Assembly (NCBI GenBank): GCA_025531455.1
Contig: JAMYHL010000045.1
Coordinates: forward strand, 267,384 to 331,383
Origin: Apiotrichum sp. Y4204
Lineage: Eukaryota > Basidiomycota > Tremellomycetes > Trichosporonales > Trichosporonaceae
Reading direction: 5' to 3'
DNA: 64,000 nucleotides
In this document: piece by piece, positions 9,152-21,534 of the stretch
How the letters are laid out: every line of letters starts with the position of its first letter
How positions within the stretch are numbered: position 1 is the first letter of the stretch
Position numbers and translations under genes: made by a program
The notes under the pieces: generated by a model
What the model saw: only the letters and a program-made list of their open reading frames with translations
What the model was told of the DNA's origin: nothing
Databases searched by the model: none

Positions 9152-12100
9152 CTACTTGGTGGGGAGAGTGGGAAGTGGCTTCTCCTCCTTCTTGGCATTG
9201 CGCCACTTCTGGTTCTCGATACGTAAATGGCTGGCCACTCGCTGAGCAGCAGCCGCTGGACCAGTCTGAAAGCCTCGTCTTGTCTCCGCTGCATCAACCG
9301 AGTCTGATCCCTTCCACCGTCGCCAACCTTCGAAATCGATGAGAGCCTAGAGGAGTCAGCTGTTGTCTGCACAGATTCCACCCACCTGCATGCAGCCCCA
9401 TTCCACCGTCTTCTTCTCCAGCCACTTGAGAGACACCGGCTTCGTTAGGAAGTCGTTACAGCCCGCCGCCAAGGCATTAACACGATCGGTTTGCAATGAC
9501 GACGCAGTCAACGCCACGATAATGACCGATGAACGGAATGGTGACGAAGCGGGTACTTCGATTGGTCGTTGATGGTCGCCGAGAGGGGTGCTCGGGAAGA
9601 CACCGATGTTGTTGTTCTTCTCCAGCAGGCGAATTTCCTTGGTAGCCTCGATACCATCCATGACCGGCAGCTGGATATCCATCTGACATTAGCTTGAGCA
9701 CCCAACGTAAACTCACCAAGATCAAGTGGAAACCGCCTGTCCGCCACTTCTCCACCGCCTCCAGTCCGTCCTTTGCGGTTTCGTGTCGAATCTTCTTTTT
9801 GCGGAAGAACATGCTAAGAATGTTCTGGTTGATGGGGTTGTCTGGTGTCAGTTTCAGTGCCAGCTTTCACTGCTCTTACCCTCAACAATCAGGACATTGA
9901 TAGGCGGCACAACCACGTCGGCCTTGGCTGGGGGACGGGGCACCACCTGATTCTCCGCTATGTCAGGCAACTGTTTATCCCTCCGATCGTCAGACTGGCG
10001 AGTCACTGTTGAAGAGCGATCGCGACCGTGCGCCACGATAGGTTTGGCGTCCGGTGCAATGGGAAGTGTCTTTCGCCGGCCGAAGGAGGGCAGAGGCGGC
10101 GGCGGGGGAAGTTCCTTTTCTTCGGAGATAATCGAGTCTTCGGTTGTGTTCGAAATAGTGGAGGTCCGGCGACTGCTGTGGAGAGAATCGGTGGGTGATG
10201 TAACCATTGGCGAGAGCTCCTTCTCTGAAGAAGTCCGCCGGCTGTTGGGCTTGCGATTAGACGGTTGGGAGAAAGAGATGGAACGATGGCTCCCCGGTGG
10301 TTCGAAATAAACACCAAGGGGACGACCATCAGGACTCTTAAGCACGACGCCAGCCGCACTAGAAGTCGACTTTCCGTGGGAGGAACGGGTAAAATACTCT
10401 GAAGCTGGAGTATCCACGCTTGGCGTGGAAGAAGACAGTCGAGGAGTGTCACGGGAATGCGAAGAAGGCGGGAACTCATTAAGCGGCGAACGAGCGATCT
10501 GAGGTGTTCCTTCCGCCTGCAGATCGACAGAGTCGAAGAACCCTTCTTGAGGTGTGCCTGTGGGAGTATGATTCCCGGACGAAATCTGGGGAGATCTGGG
10601 ACTGATGGAAATGGATGAGAATGCTGAGTCGACGAGTGGCTGCCGGACTGCAGTGAACAATGCTGTGACGAATCGGCGGGGGCCCACGGGCTTTGGCACA
10701 ACCAGCGCGTCTATTTGATAGGAGATGCCGAGACCCGTAACCACCTCTCTCGCCTGTTGATATTTGTCCAGACTAGTCAGGTAGATAAGGCTCGTGGACG
10801 GCACCGGTGGGCGGATATGGGACGTTGACTTGGAGCTGCGGAATAGTCCCGGTCGTTTCAAAGGTCGGCGGAGGCTCAATGAATCAGGCTTCAATCGAGC
10901 CAACTCCCGACGAAGGGCGGAGATATCATCATCGATGATCAAAAATCTCGAGGCAGGTGGAGGTTCTATAGTGGATCCGTCTAGGGCCACGACTTCGAGA
11001 CCAAAGCTTGTTAGGTAGTTCGTTAACTGTCGTGCGAATATACTGGCATTATTGGCGTAAAGGGCCACTTTTCGATCGCGCAGAGTTTCCATAAAGTCTG
11101 CAAGGTCGCTTGCGGAAGGAAGAGGTGGAACAGAAGGCGTTGATCTTGTCTCCTCATCCTCGGGAAAGCGTGGGGCCTCCGGCCGTCCCCGTGGGAGCAT
11201 GAGAGATAACTCGTACGCGTCGCGGGGATTGCTGAAGCCGGGGGATGATGGAACGACGTCGGTGCGGATCCATGCGTTCACTTGCCGCATTAACCTGCTA
11301 CACAGAGGTGTATCCAGTTTGGCCGCAGCAGTTTGTCTCGGTTCTGTGAGTTGAGTGAATGGGTTCAAGACCTCTGCCCTCGGAGTCGCCGCGTTAAGAT
11401 CGAGTCCTTGCGAAATATGGTGAATGATCTCAAAGACACAGAGTACGTCGGCGCCTGGCGACATGAGTGCCGAAGAATTGAGATCATCCGACATGGTAGA
11501 CATTCGACGGGGCGATTGCGGTGTGGCATGGAATCCCAGTTCGATAGTATCGCCTTTGCTCGCGACGGTGAGAATTTGTCGTACAACCTGACATGTTAAC
11601 CCGGCTACGAGTGTTGTGGCTCTTACGTGGTAAAGAAGATATCCAATTCCCTCTCGGTCGCCCAGCACCTTGACACTTCGTATGGACACATCTCCTTGAA
11701 GCAGGATGAGGTCGACGTCAGCTTGAATCAACTCAGGTCCAAGCTGGTCAGCGACATTCTGCACCAAGTCTTCAAGGTCAATCTCCCGAACAACTCGAAC
11801 CCCGCCAGGTGTGCCTTCGCATATGGGAACGAGGTTGGCCGACAGATAATTGAGACCTCGCATGGTGGAAAGCAGAGCAGCGAGGGTCGTAGCTGGCACG
11901 GGGACCGCACAACCAGTATACTGTTCGTTCGCATTGTCGACAACATGACTGGGAGCGACTTGAAGCACGGTCTGAATTGCGTTTTGAAGAGCGTCCGCCA
12001 ATTCTATCGAGACGGAATGATATGGATCAAAGGATCCGCTACGCTGAGGCTGGGGGTGATGGAGTAATGTTCCCGGATCGGAGTAGAAGAGACTGTCCAA

Positions 12101-12671
12101 AGACCCCTGCGTGGACGGCTGTGCGCTGAGAGGTAGACTTGTGGGCAGCACCGCAAGAGGGACTGCTGGAACTGTTGGAACCGAGGGAAGCGTCTTCGCG
12201 TCGTAGTCATCCCCAGACGAACTCTCACTCGAACGGTGCGCGAATGGATCATCCGAGAATAACTGAGTCGTGTCAAATGGGTCGCACATGGGTCGTGCAT
12301 TGGCCGTCAACGATGGCCACGCAAATGCAGGATTCGACCACGACGACGTCGAGGTTGCAGAAAGCTGTTGATGAGTAAAGAACCAAAGGCCAAACGGAGC
12401 GAGAACCACGTTGGAAGCTCGTACTTGCACTCACGGGCGCTGGGGATTCAGAATGGGTCAGATTACTTCCATCTGAACCATGTCGGCCGGCATGCGATAC
12501 TGGAAGATCCAGCTCGGGTCCTAGAAAGGTCGCCACTGACTTGTCCTTTGGGGAGATTTCGACAGGCAAATCCATTGGGGACACAGTCGATGGCCAGGGC
12601 GTACTTGAGCTGCTGGGTGACCGGCCTGGAACCTCACACTCCGTAGCCCGAATCGGCGGGGAGTAAGGCAT
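9152..12671 (-). CDS. SSK1: Response regulator of the HOG osmotic-stress pathway, Ssk1-like
   Basis: Receives phosphate from a Ypd1-type phosphotransfer protein and controls the Ssk2-type MAPKKK upstream of Hog1. Six exons (12671-12435, 12364-11627, 11587-9880, 9841-9717, 9682-9386, 9346-9152) give 1099 aa. About 900 residues are mostly disordered and Ser/Pro-rich. The REC domain follows: NVLIVEDNPINQNILSMFF, phospho-acceptor Asp in LILMDIQLPVMDGIEATKE, Thr/Ala in VALTASS and Lys in DFLTKPVSLKWLEKK. The first two introns lie between codons; the second (39 nt) keeps the frame open if retained. An inserted loop (about 25 residues) between MDG and IVALTA is usual for Ssk1. There is no kinase domain, so it is not a hybrid histidine kinase. 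Start: first ATG (MPYSPPIRATE). Confidence 0.9.
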
Positions 12672-14042
12672 TCAGCCGTCGTGACGCTCGAGCGGCGCGG
12701 GCAGACGCCGAATACAGAGATGCTTCGATGGTCTGGCCTTGAGTTTGCAAGCCGAAGGGCGAAAAAGTTAACGACGATGTCGGAAAGGGGATAGGACAGA
12801 TAGTTAAGAAGTCAAGTGTGGATGGAAGGCCGGTTCACACACGATGAAACTACACCAAGTCGCGCGATATTTCTCGCAGAGCTAGATGCTGGCGGCAGCT
12901 GATAGTGGTGGCGATGATAGTGAGTGTGTGGTGGTTGTGGTAGTGATGATGCTGATGACGACGATGGTGGAACTAGTCTAGAGTAGCAGTCGTTGTGGTG
13001 GGTGGTCGATGGTGGGTGACAGCGGCCGCGGCCAAGGTAAAGTGAGCTAGTGAGTTGAGTGAGTGAGTTGAGTGTGTATGCAAAAGGGAAGCGTGGGTGA
13101 TTTTGCGGGTGCAAGTTTCGGAGAAAAGTGACTCTAATACATAAGCGGTCGAGGGTATTAAGTAATGACCAGAGCAATGATAATCCCAAGACAATTCATT
13201 ACATTTCTTCCGGGTCCCTGAAACTGCCTGAAATCTGCGGCGTTCTGGCCGTTCTCCAGAGCTTGGATGTGCCAGGGTTCAAGCCCACTCATGATTCAAG
13301 GATAATGATTCATGACGATGACCTATGCCCTCATGGCCATCCGACCTACGCAGCATCTACGCGGTCCAGTGCATGCATGATTAATATATTCACTGTTGCA
13401 ATGAACCTGTACGAGCCGCTCAAACAGTTCTACTGTATGCGTGCATCGCACGTGACGTGACTAGCTGAACAGTACGAACAGTAGATTAGCAAGTGTTCCA
13501 GCACCGTGAAGCGCATGAGCCGCGAGGGGCGCGACGCACGAGCTCACGAGGCGCCAGTACACGAGGCAAGACCGGTAAGGTCGGCAAGGCTGGTCCACAT
13601 GTGGGCGACGGACATACAGCAGGCCAGTGTAAGTACGGTCTGCGGCCGGCAAGGATCGAAAGATCCGTACGACAAAGTCAGACCTGTGAGGTTATCGAAG
13701 GCGCCTTTGGGTCTCTGGACATCCATTTCTGGCGACCTGAGGGGAAGCAACAACCACCTACGTGGTCTGAGCTTCTTGCATTTAGTCTTTTGGAGATAGT
13801 CTGCACAGCATACCCCGAGGCGCTTGGAGCGTCACGCTCACCGCAGTTCTTGGTAACCACTCACACTTCGTGTTGTTAAATATGAGTTTGGGGTCGATAA
13901 TTTCATCCAGTTGCTACACGTTTGCAACTGCCCAAACTGGCCATACTGATGACATCCATAATACAAAGGACGCTGGTCGATGCTCCCAGACATCCTGATA
14001 CTGCAGAGCACTCTCCTGCGGAAGGCTCGCGGTTGGGAACCC
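12672..14042. other. Intergenic region upstream of SSK1
   Basis: These 1.37 kb lie between the MAP kinase stop and the SSK1 start and should hold the SSK1 promoter and a long 5' leader. Part of it (about 12890-13075) is low-complexity GTGGTG/GATGAT/GAGTGAGT sequence. A small GGATC-GAAA-GATCC hairpin sits at 13653-13666. Open frames here overlap on both strands and look like chance. Confidence 0.5.
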
Positions 14043-15411
<1,369 letters not shown>

Positions 15412-18403
15412 TGGCGTGCAAAACAAGATTAAGGTGTGAGGACAGTACCAAGAATGATTGACACCTGTTGAAGGAAAGCGTACGTCGGGAGGCCAGCAAG
15501 GAGGACCTGTGAAGAACTGGAGCGGCCAACTGAACAGGAGACAGATCCAAAGACGTGGAGGGAGCAAGCGTGAACAAAATAGGAAAAGAGTGAGGGAGCG
15601 CGAGGGTGATAAAAGAGGAGTGCAACGTCAAGGCCGGGAACAATCACTCTACTGGGTGCAAAGCATGCAAAGCGTGATGGTCGAAAAATGGTGGGCCGTG
15701 CGAGGAAGTGGGGTGGGTGGTCTCGTCTGTGTTGGGAAGCTATCCGGGACTCTGATGGTCGTGGGTCGTGCAAGGAACGCCTTGGCCAACCTGGCAATGA
15801 CGGGTCAGTGGCCACTGGGAGGGGAAGCCGGGCGCTTTGGTCGGCTCTATGATCCTGCCAGAGACCAAGTGGCAAGATCTTTTGTTCCGGTTGAACACAT
15901 TGGTATGGGACTGGCTCTTGGAAGCTCTGGTTTGCCGTTACACATAGTGGGGTAAAAACGCTGCCCCCGACATTGGTGCATCCACCTGAAGGCGTTGCAG
16001 CAAGCAGCCACCTTGGCTCCGCACAGTTATCAAGGGGCTGAGAAACCAGGGAACTGACCGGGAATTATTGGACTCTTGCAATCGGTCAGAGTCCAGATGC
16101 CCAGAGCGTGAGGAGGTGAGGACAGCATAAGTTTCCTGGATCAGTGTCACTGGCAAGCTGGCAAAGCGGGTGGAAATGCGCCGTATTGTGCACATGTCCC
16201 GCATGCCCACGCCCTACAAAGCGCTGTGCTATAATGTCAGAGTTCTACGTGCCAGTCTGCAAGCCTGCAAGCCACGGCGACTTTGAAGCGTAAAGGGGAA
16301 CTCAACTGTGGGCCGAGACGGTCGAGACCGCCTGGTCGGGGGAGAGAGAATGCGTGATCTCGGAAGGTGGCTTGAGCGTTTCGGTGGCTTTTGTGTCCTC
16401 TGGGGCTGTGACTTTGTGAGTCTGTGAACCTGTGGGATGCGGGTCATGGGCTGCATGGGCTGCGGGGTTTTGGTTCAATGGTCACACAGTCAGACCAGTT
16501 TCAGGGTGGGGAATCATACAGTAGGCGACAGCGTGCGCTGGAGGGTGAGGGATCATTCTTGCGGTCTTGTGGACTGTCCTCGCGACTGGAAAAAAGTGTA
16601 AGTTGTGGTTGTAGCAACATCCCATATGCCAGCCGGACGACCTCACGAAAATGGAAACGCGGTCGATCCTTGAGGCCCCGCAATGGTACGATCGAGCCCC
16701 CGTCACATCAACATGAAGTAGTGGTAATAGTAGATCTAAGATTTGGCAGCTGAAACCTGGACAAATTGACACTCATACATACAATCACACACATATCCAA
16801 AACGCACGAAGCTCCACCGCGCTTTCGAGAAATAATCTGGCATGGTTCTGCATAGAATGAAAGCACAGATGTACAATCTGCACTTGTGTCCAACAAAGGT
16901 GAGCTTGCCTGTGGACAACATGGATACTGCAAGCTGAGGACGGTATACCCTGATTTCTCCTGTGACAATGGGGGAAGACTCCCCTCTCAGCCCAGTCCAA
17001 AGCCAACACATGCACCCCAGGCACGCTTTTGCTGTATCTTAGATCACTGATTCACCACCAGACCCGCTAAATGAGTCAACTGTTTGGCGAGTGAACTGGC
17101 TGACGGGGTGAGGGGAGCCAGACGGAATCTTGTGTTTATTCAGCGGACGTGACATACGAATAATGTCCAGCTCCAAAATTTGAGAGCCAAGTGGGAATCG
17201 GTGTATCGTGTCGACACAACACATCAGGCGTTTCTTATTGAATGGGAGCTTCCTGCAGAGGTGGATCGAAGGCAAACGCTCGCCCGCTTTCTCTGATACG
17301 ATCGACGGAGAAGTAGCTTTCGAGGTCACGAAACGCGAAACGAAAGGGACTGCATTAGTGGTCCAGTGGCCTGCATGACTGGATGATTTCTGAAGAAACC
17401 GCAAGAGGCAAAAAGCCATCATATCTGACCCGCACGACAATTGGCATTGTCCATTCAACACCCAGCAACCTGCCAGGTTTCGCAGGTTTCGAGCTCTGCT
17501 CTCCGTGCTCAAGGAAAACGGGGGACGCGGCCACCATTGGCTTGCAGGCGTGAGGCGCTTCAGGTTGCTTGATATGTGGCTGGGGGCTAGAAAGTGGCAG
17601 GAGTGGTGAAGCAACAGTGTCACTCGCACCACCTGCGGCCGCAACAGGGCTTGAACATCCCTGATATTCATACTGATTGCTAGCTACTTGACCATCAATG
17701 GTCGCTTCATGCGCTCGTACGCTCGTACCCATGGATCCTGAGCTCAAAACCGGTTGAGCTTCACAAAGGGCCTTGTCGTGCATATCGTTTAATACAGCTT
17801 ATCAACTTGCATGTCCTGCACCTTGGCTCTCAGCGTGTCCTTCGGACATTCGGCATACAGGCCGAAGGGTTGGAGGCGCCACCGTATCCTGCCTCCGAAC
17901 GAAGCATGGACCGTCTCCAACCCTAATGCCTCACGGACCCATGTCCTCGTAGTGGCTTGTTGACCACATGTGCGCTATCATCGGTGATCAGGCGGCCGGA
18001 GGTATGTGACCACTAACCATGCAGATACCATTCACAAACAGTGTGTTGATCCTTGCATGCATTGCCCTCATGATAGTCCTCATCCATCCATGCGATAGTC
18101 GGCTCGGTACGCGGTACGGTCAGGTCCTAGGAGATAAAGGAATGATGTCATTGATTGACAATCATCGGCTATGACCGACGGGCAAGGAGGCACGTTGGGC
18201 ACATCTTGTTCGCTTACCCATCCTCGAGTCCTTTTTCTCTGGGTGGGTGCATGCACGTCGCGTTTAATATTATTTTCGCGGTCAGCTCCACTTGTTCCCA
18301 TTCCATCGTCCGAAGTTCACATCACCAAACCCTCAGCAAGCAGCATCGCTCTCGCGATTGCTTCATCCCCAGCCCGACCTCTTCGCGCGACGACGACTCC
18401 GCC
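15412..18403. other. Long divergent intergenic region (MAPK / aminotransferase), with a doubtful minus-strand frame
   Basis: This 3-kb gap lies upstream of both the MAP kinase (-) and the aminotransferase (+). Frames of 142 aa (17355-17783, minus, true ATG, Ala/Ser/Pro-rich) and 210 aa (17039-17671, minus) overlap in different phases. I could not join them with a GT-AG intron in a consistent phase. The rest holds no recognisable protein or RNA gene. It may be long 5' leaders, a non-coding transcript, or one small fast-evolving gene. Confidence 0.4.
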
Positions 18404-20193
18404 ATGGACGTGCCCTTTACCTCCTCCGACGGTCCTTCCGTGCACTCGGCCCCGCGGCCGCCTGCAAAGGACATGTCGCACCATATCAATCGCATCACGA
18501 AGAATCGCCAGGTTAACAAGATGAAGGAAATGTACAAGTATGCAGCGATGCCGGGAATGATATCTTATGCTGGTGGTGAGTTTATTGAGACATCAGACTT
18601 CAGTCTTCTCATCGCCAGGCATCCCATCTCCTGCCATTTTCCCATTCGAGACTTTATCGGCCGAAGTTCTCCCTTACAACCACCTGCCTCTCGACCCTCC
18701 ACGAGTCCCACGCAAACAAAGCAAGGGTCTCATTGAATGGCTCTTTGGATCGAACCTCAATATCAGCATTCCCAAGTATGCGGCCAACCCCAAAGATCCT
18801 ATGGCGATTCAGTTGGCTACTTCACTCCAATACCAGATGGCCACTGGACCGCCTGCCTTCCCAAAGTTCCTTCGTCAGTATGTGGAGACCATCTACAAAC
18901 CCGCCTATGCGGACTGGGATGTCCTTCTCGATGTTGGCGCGACGGACGGATTTGGAAAGGTGTTCAACATGCTGCTGGAAATGGGCGACAGCATTCTCGT
19001 CGAGGAGTGGTCTTATCCCGGTGCCCAGAACGCGTACCACCCTTTTGAGGTCAACGTTGTGGCGTTGAAGATGGATGGAGAAGGTGTACTCCCAGCGTAC
19101 TTCGACGAGGTGCTCACTAACTGGGACGAGTCTAAGGGCAAGCGACCCCGTGTATTCTACACGGTTCCGACGGGTCAGAACCCGACGGGCGCTACAATGA
19201 CGGCGAAACGGAAGAAGGAAGTCTACGATATCTGTGCCAAGTTCGACATTATCATCGTCGAAGATGAACCATACTACACTTTGTTTCTCGGCGATTGGGT
19301 TCCACCAGGCGAGAAGCTTACGCCGCTGGCGGAGAGTCGCTTTAACGCTGAGAAGACAGAGGGAAAGGAAGGCAACAAGGCCTATCTTGAGTCCCTCCCG
19401 CCATCGTATCTTACATTCGATACCGACGGACGGGTTATTCGCCTTGATGTGAGTCGCATCTGAATGCCAAGTGGGCTCACCGCAGACCTTTTCGAAGACC
19501 TCATGCCCGGGGTCGCGACTTGGCTGGATCACATCCTCGCCGATCTTCATCGAGCGCTTGACCAGAATCAGCGAGGCCAGCACTCAGGCTCCGTCTGGTT
19601 TTGCTACGGCGCTGACCATCACGCTTCTTAACACTTGGGGCTGGGATGGTTATGTGCGTTGGCTTCGTGGGATCAAAGCCAACTACCGAATGCGCCGAGA
19701 CTGGATGTGCGATGCGTTGGCAGACAAGTTCCATCTCGAGTTTGACACCGGCACCTCTAACTCACTGGTGTACGATATTCCCGGCGTTGGCCGTGGCATT
19801 ACTGCTTATGCGAAGGCGCCCGCTGAGGCTTCCAAGAGTGGTTCGCTCGAAAAGCACAGCCTTTCCTCGTCGCACAGCCGGCCTTTGCTATCATTCATTC
19901 CGCCAACTGCTGGCATGTTCGTCTTCCTCGCCGTCCACCTGAACCAGCATCCCGATTACGAGAAACTGGGCCCCGATGCGGTTCGCATTCTGAGTGACAA
20001 ACTCTGGCGCCTGCTGGCTGAGCATCTGGTTTTGTTCGCTCCCGGCCTCGGCTTCGATGCCAATGGGCCTCACAACATTGGCGGCGATGGCGTAGGATAC
20101 TTCCGACTGTCCTACTCGATCACACCCTACGATCAGATCCGCTCGTCGATGGACACGTTTGCGAAGGTCCTGGGTAAATTCTTTGGACATTAG
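18404..20193 (+). CDS. PLP-dependent aromatic amino acid / 2-aminoadipate aminotransferase (Aro8-like)
   Basis: Class I/II aminotransferase (fold type I) acting on aromatic amino acids and/or 2-aminoadipate; the two activities cannot be separated by sequence. Exons 18404-18575, 18619-19448 and 19486-20193 give 569 aa. Landmarks: MISYAGGIPSPAIFPFE, DVLLDVGATDGFGKVFNMLL (cofactor phosphate region), VEEWSYPGAQNAY, FYTVPTGQNPTGATM (substrate/PLP Asn), IIVEDEPYYTLFLG (PLP ring Asp/Tyr) and LDTFSKTSCPGSRLGWI with the Schiff-base Lys. The C-terminal small domain has PPTAGMFVFLAVHLN. The start MDVPFTSSDG is the ATG in the best context; an open frame extends upstream. There is no clear presequence, so it is probably cytosolic. 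Confidence 0.92.
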
Positions 20194-20509
20194 TGTAGGA
20201 TCTCGTTACGTATCAAGTTGCATGTCATGTACACTGTTTCGCACCTCTCTATTAAAGCTTTGTTCTGAAGGAGTCAGTGCAAAGATTAGGTCTTGACTAT
20301 TAGGGGTTCACTGGGTGTTCGTTCCAGACAGAGCTACTCCCAAAGACTGTGTTGCGCAATTCCTTGGGAAACAAAACTATTCTCTGCACAAGTGAAGGTG
20401 TCCATGAAATGCTGCCTGTGACCAGCTGCAGCACCAGTCAACTTCCAACACGACAAAATAAGCTCTCTACATGATCTTGACAACTATATCTACCACCACC
20501 AACACACAA
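20194..20509. other. Convergent 3' intergenic region (aminotransferase / acetyltransferase)
   Basis: These 316 bp lie between two convergent stop codons. I see only presumed 3' UTR sequence here. Confidence 0.5.
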
Positions 20510-21129
20510 TCACAATGTCGCAAGGAAAATATCGTCCGTCTGGCGCTCCTCGCCAAGCCAGAAGTCGTGGTTGCCGACCTGCTTGAACCCGAACCGCTCG
20601 TAGAACCGGCGCGCGCGGAAGTTGTGCTCCCACACGCCGAGCCAGACATACTTGAACCCGAGCTTGGCCGCGTGCGCCAGCGTGTCCCCCATCAGCGTCG
20701 CGGCGACGCCCTTGCCGTGCATGTTGAGATCCGCGTACAGGCGCTGCAGCTCGATGCGCTCCGAGGTCGGGATGTGCTCGACGCACGGCTCGTGCGAGTC
20801 CCGGGTGAGCGTAGAGAACGCGACGACCCGCTCCCCCATACACGCCACGGAGAACGTTTTCGCCGCGTCCTGCAGCTCGGCCGCGACGACAGCTTCTGTA
20901 AAGTTGGATTCGAGATAGTCGGACATGTCCTTCTCGCTGCAGGTGTGCGCGAAGGTCGCCTTGAATACCCGTGCGCCCAAGTCCGCAATGGGCGCGGCGT
21001 CGGCCAGTGTCGCATCGCGGACTGTCAGGGCTTCGGAGCTTGCGGAGGGTGGAGCTTGGCACGACCGTGCTGCATCCAGATTGGCTGGTGTGAGCCGCGA
21101 GTGCGGCAACTAAAGCACGTACCAACCAT
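20510..21129 (-). CDS. GNAT-family N-acetyltransferase
   Basis: Transfers acetyl from acetyl-CoA to an amine of unknown identity. The acetyl-CoA loop (motif A) is LYADLNMHGKGVAATLMGDT, followed by AKLGFKYVWLGVWEHNFRAR and FYERFGFKQVGNHDFWLG, typical of small single-domain GNAT proteins. I place the start at the ATG of CACAATGG, giving a 7-nt first exon (21129-21123), a 38-nt intron and a second exon 21084-20510. This is the only splice that brings an ATG into the conserved frame, and it gives 193 aa. Without it the frame has no ATG before the domain. Its gene lies tandem to NOP14 (same strand). Confidence 0.85.
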
Positions 21130-21534
21130 TGTGAATGCAAATGGGGATGGACTGCGATCGGAGACTGGAGAGGATGAATGAGAATTCAGAGGATCAGAGG
21201 CAAGGTAACGATTGAGAACTGGACAGAGAGAACATGTTCCGGTGCGCAGCGGTTTGACTCGAAATCTCGCTTGGTTTCAAAAAAAACAGGCATAAAAAAA
21301 CCAGAAAAAAAAACAGCACTAAATAAATGTCGGTCGGTGACTTATACTGTACATCCGAGATATCGGCTCATCCTTGATATCGATAATGGCAGTCCGACCA
21401 GAAGGGGAACCAGTAGGAGCTAAAGCTCGTAGGCATACTAGAGAACGCCAAGAGAAAGTAGGTGTATACCGTATTCGCGATCTCAGTCTATGTGATCCAT
21501 GCAATAATGATACATATGAAGTGCCATGCTCCAT
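21130..21534. promoter_or_regulatory. Acetyltransferase upstream region with A-tracts
   Basis: This holds the GNAT promoter and the NOP14 3' UTR. Three runs of 7-9 A (21278-21313, T on the transcribed strand) form a poly(dA:dT) element, a usual nucleosome-poor promoter feature. No gene is seen. Confidence 0.5.

Noticed and set aside
13262..13300. tRNA-like B box (AGGGTTCAAGCCCACT)
   Set aside because: No matching A box or acceptor stem, and the T-stem does not pair.
15458..15955. 165-aa plus-strand frame upstream of the MAP kinase
   Set aside because: A similar-length frame overlaps on the other strand, composition is low-complexity Arg/Gly, and it lies in the kinase 5' region.
21278..21315. 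A-rich runs as a retroposon poly(A) tail
   Set aside because: No target-site duplication or intronless copy next to it; it fits a poly(dA:dT) promoter tract.
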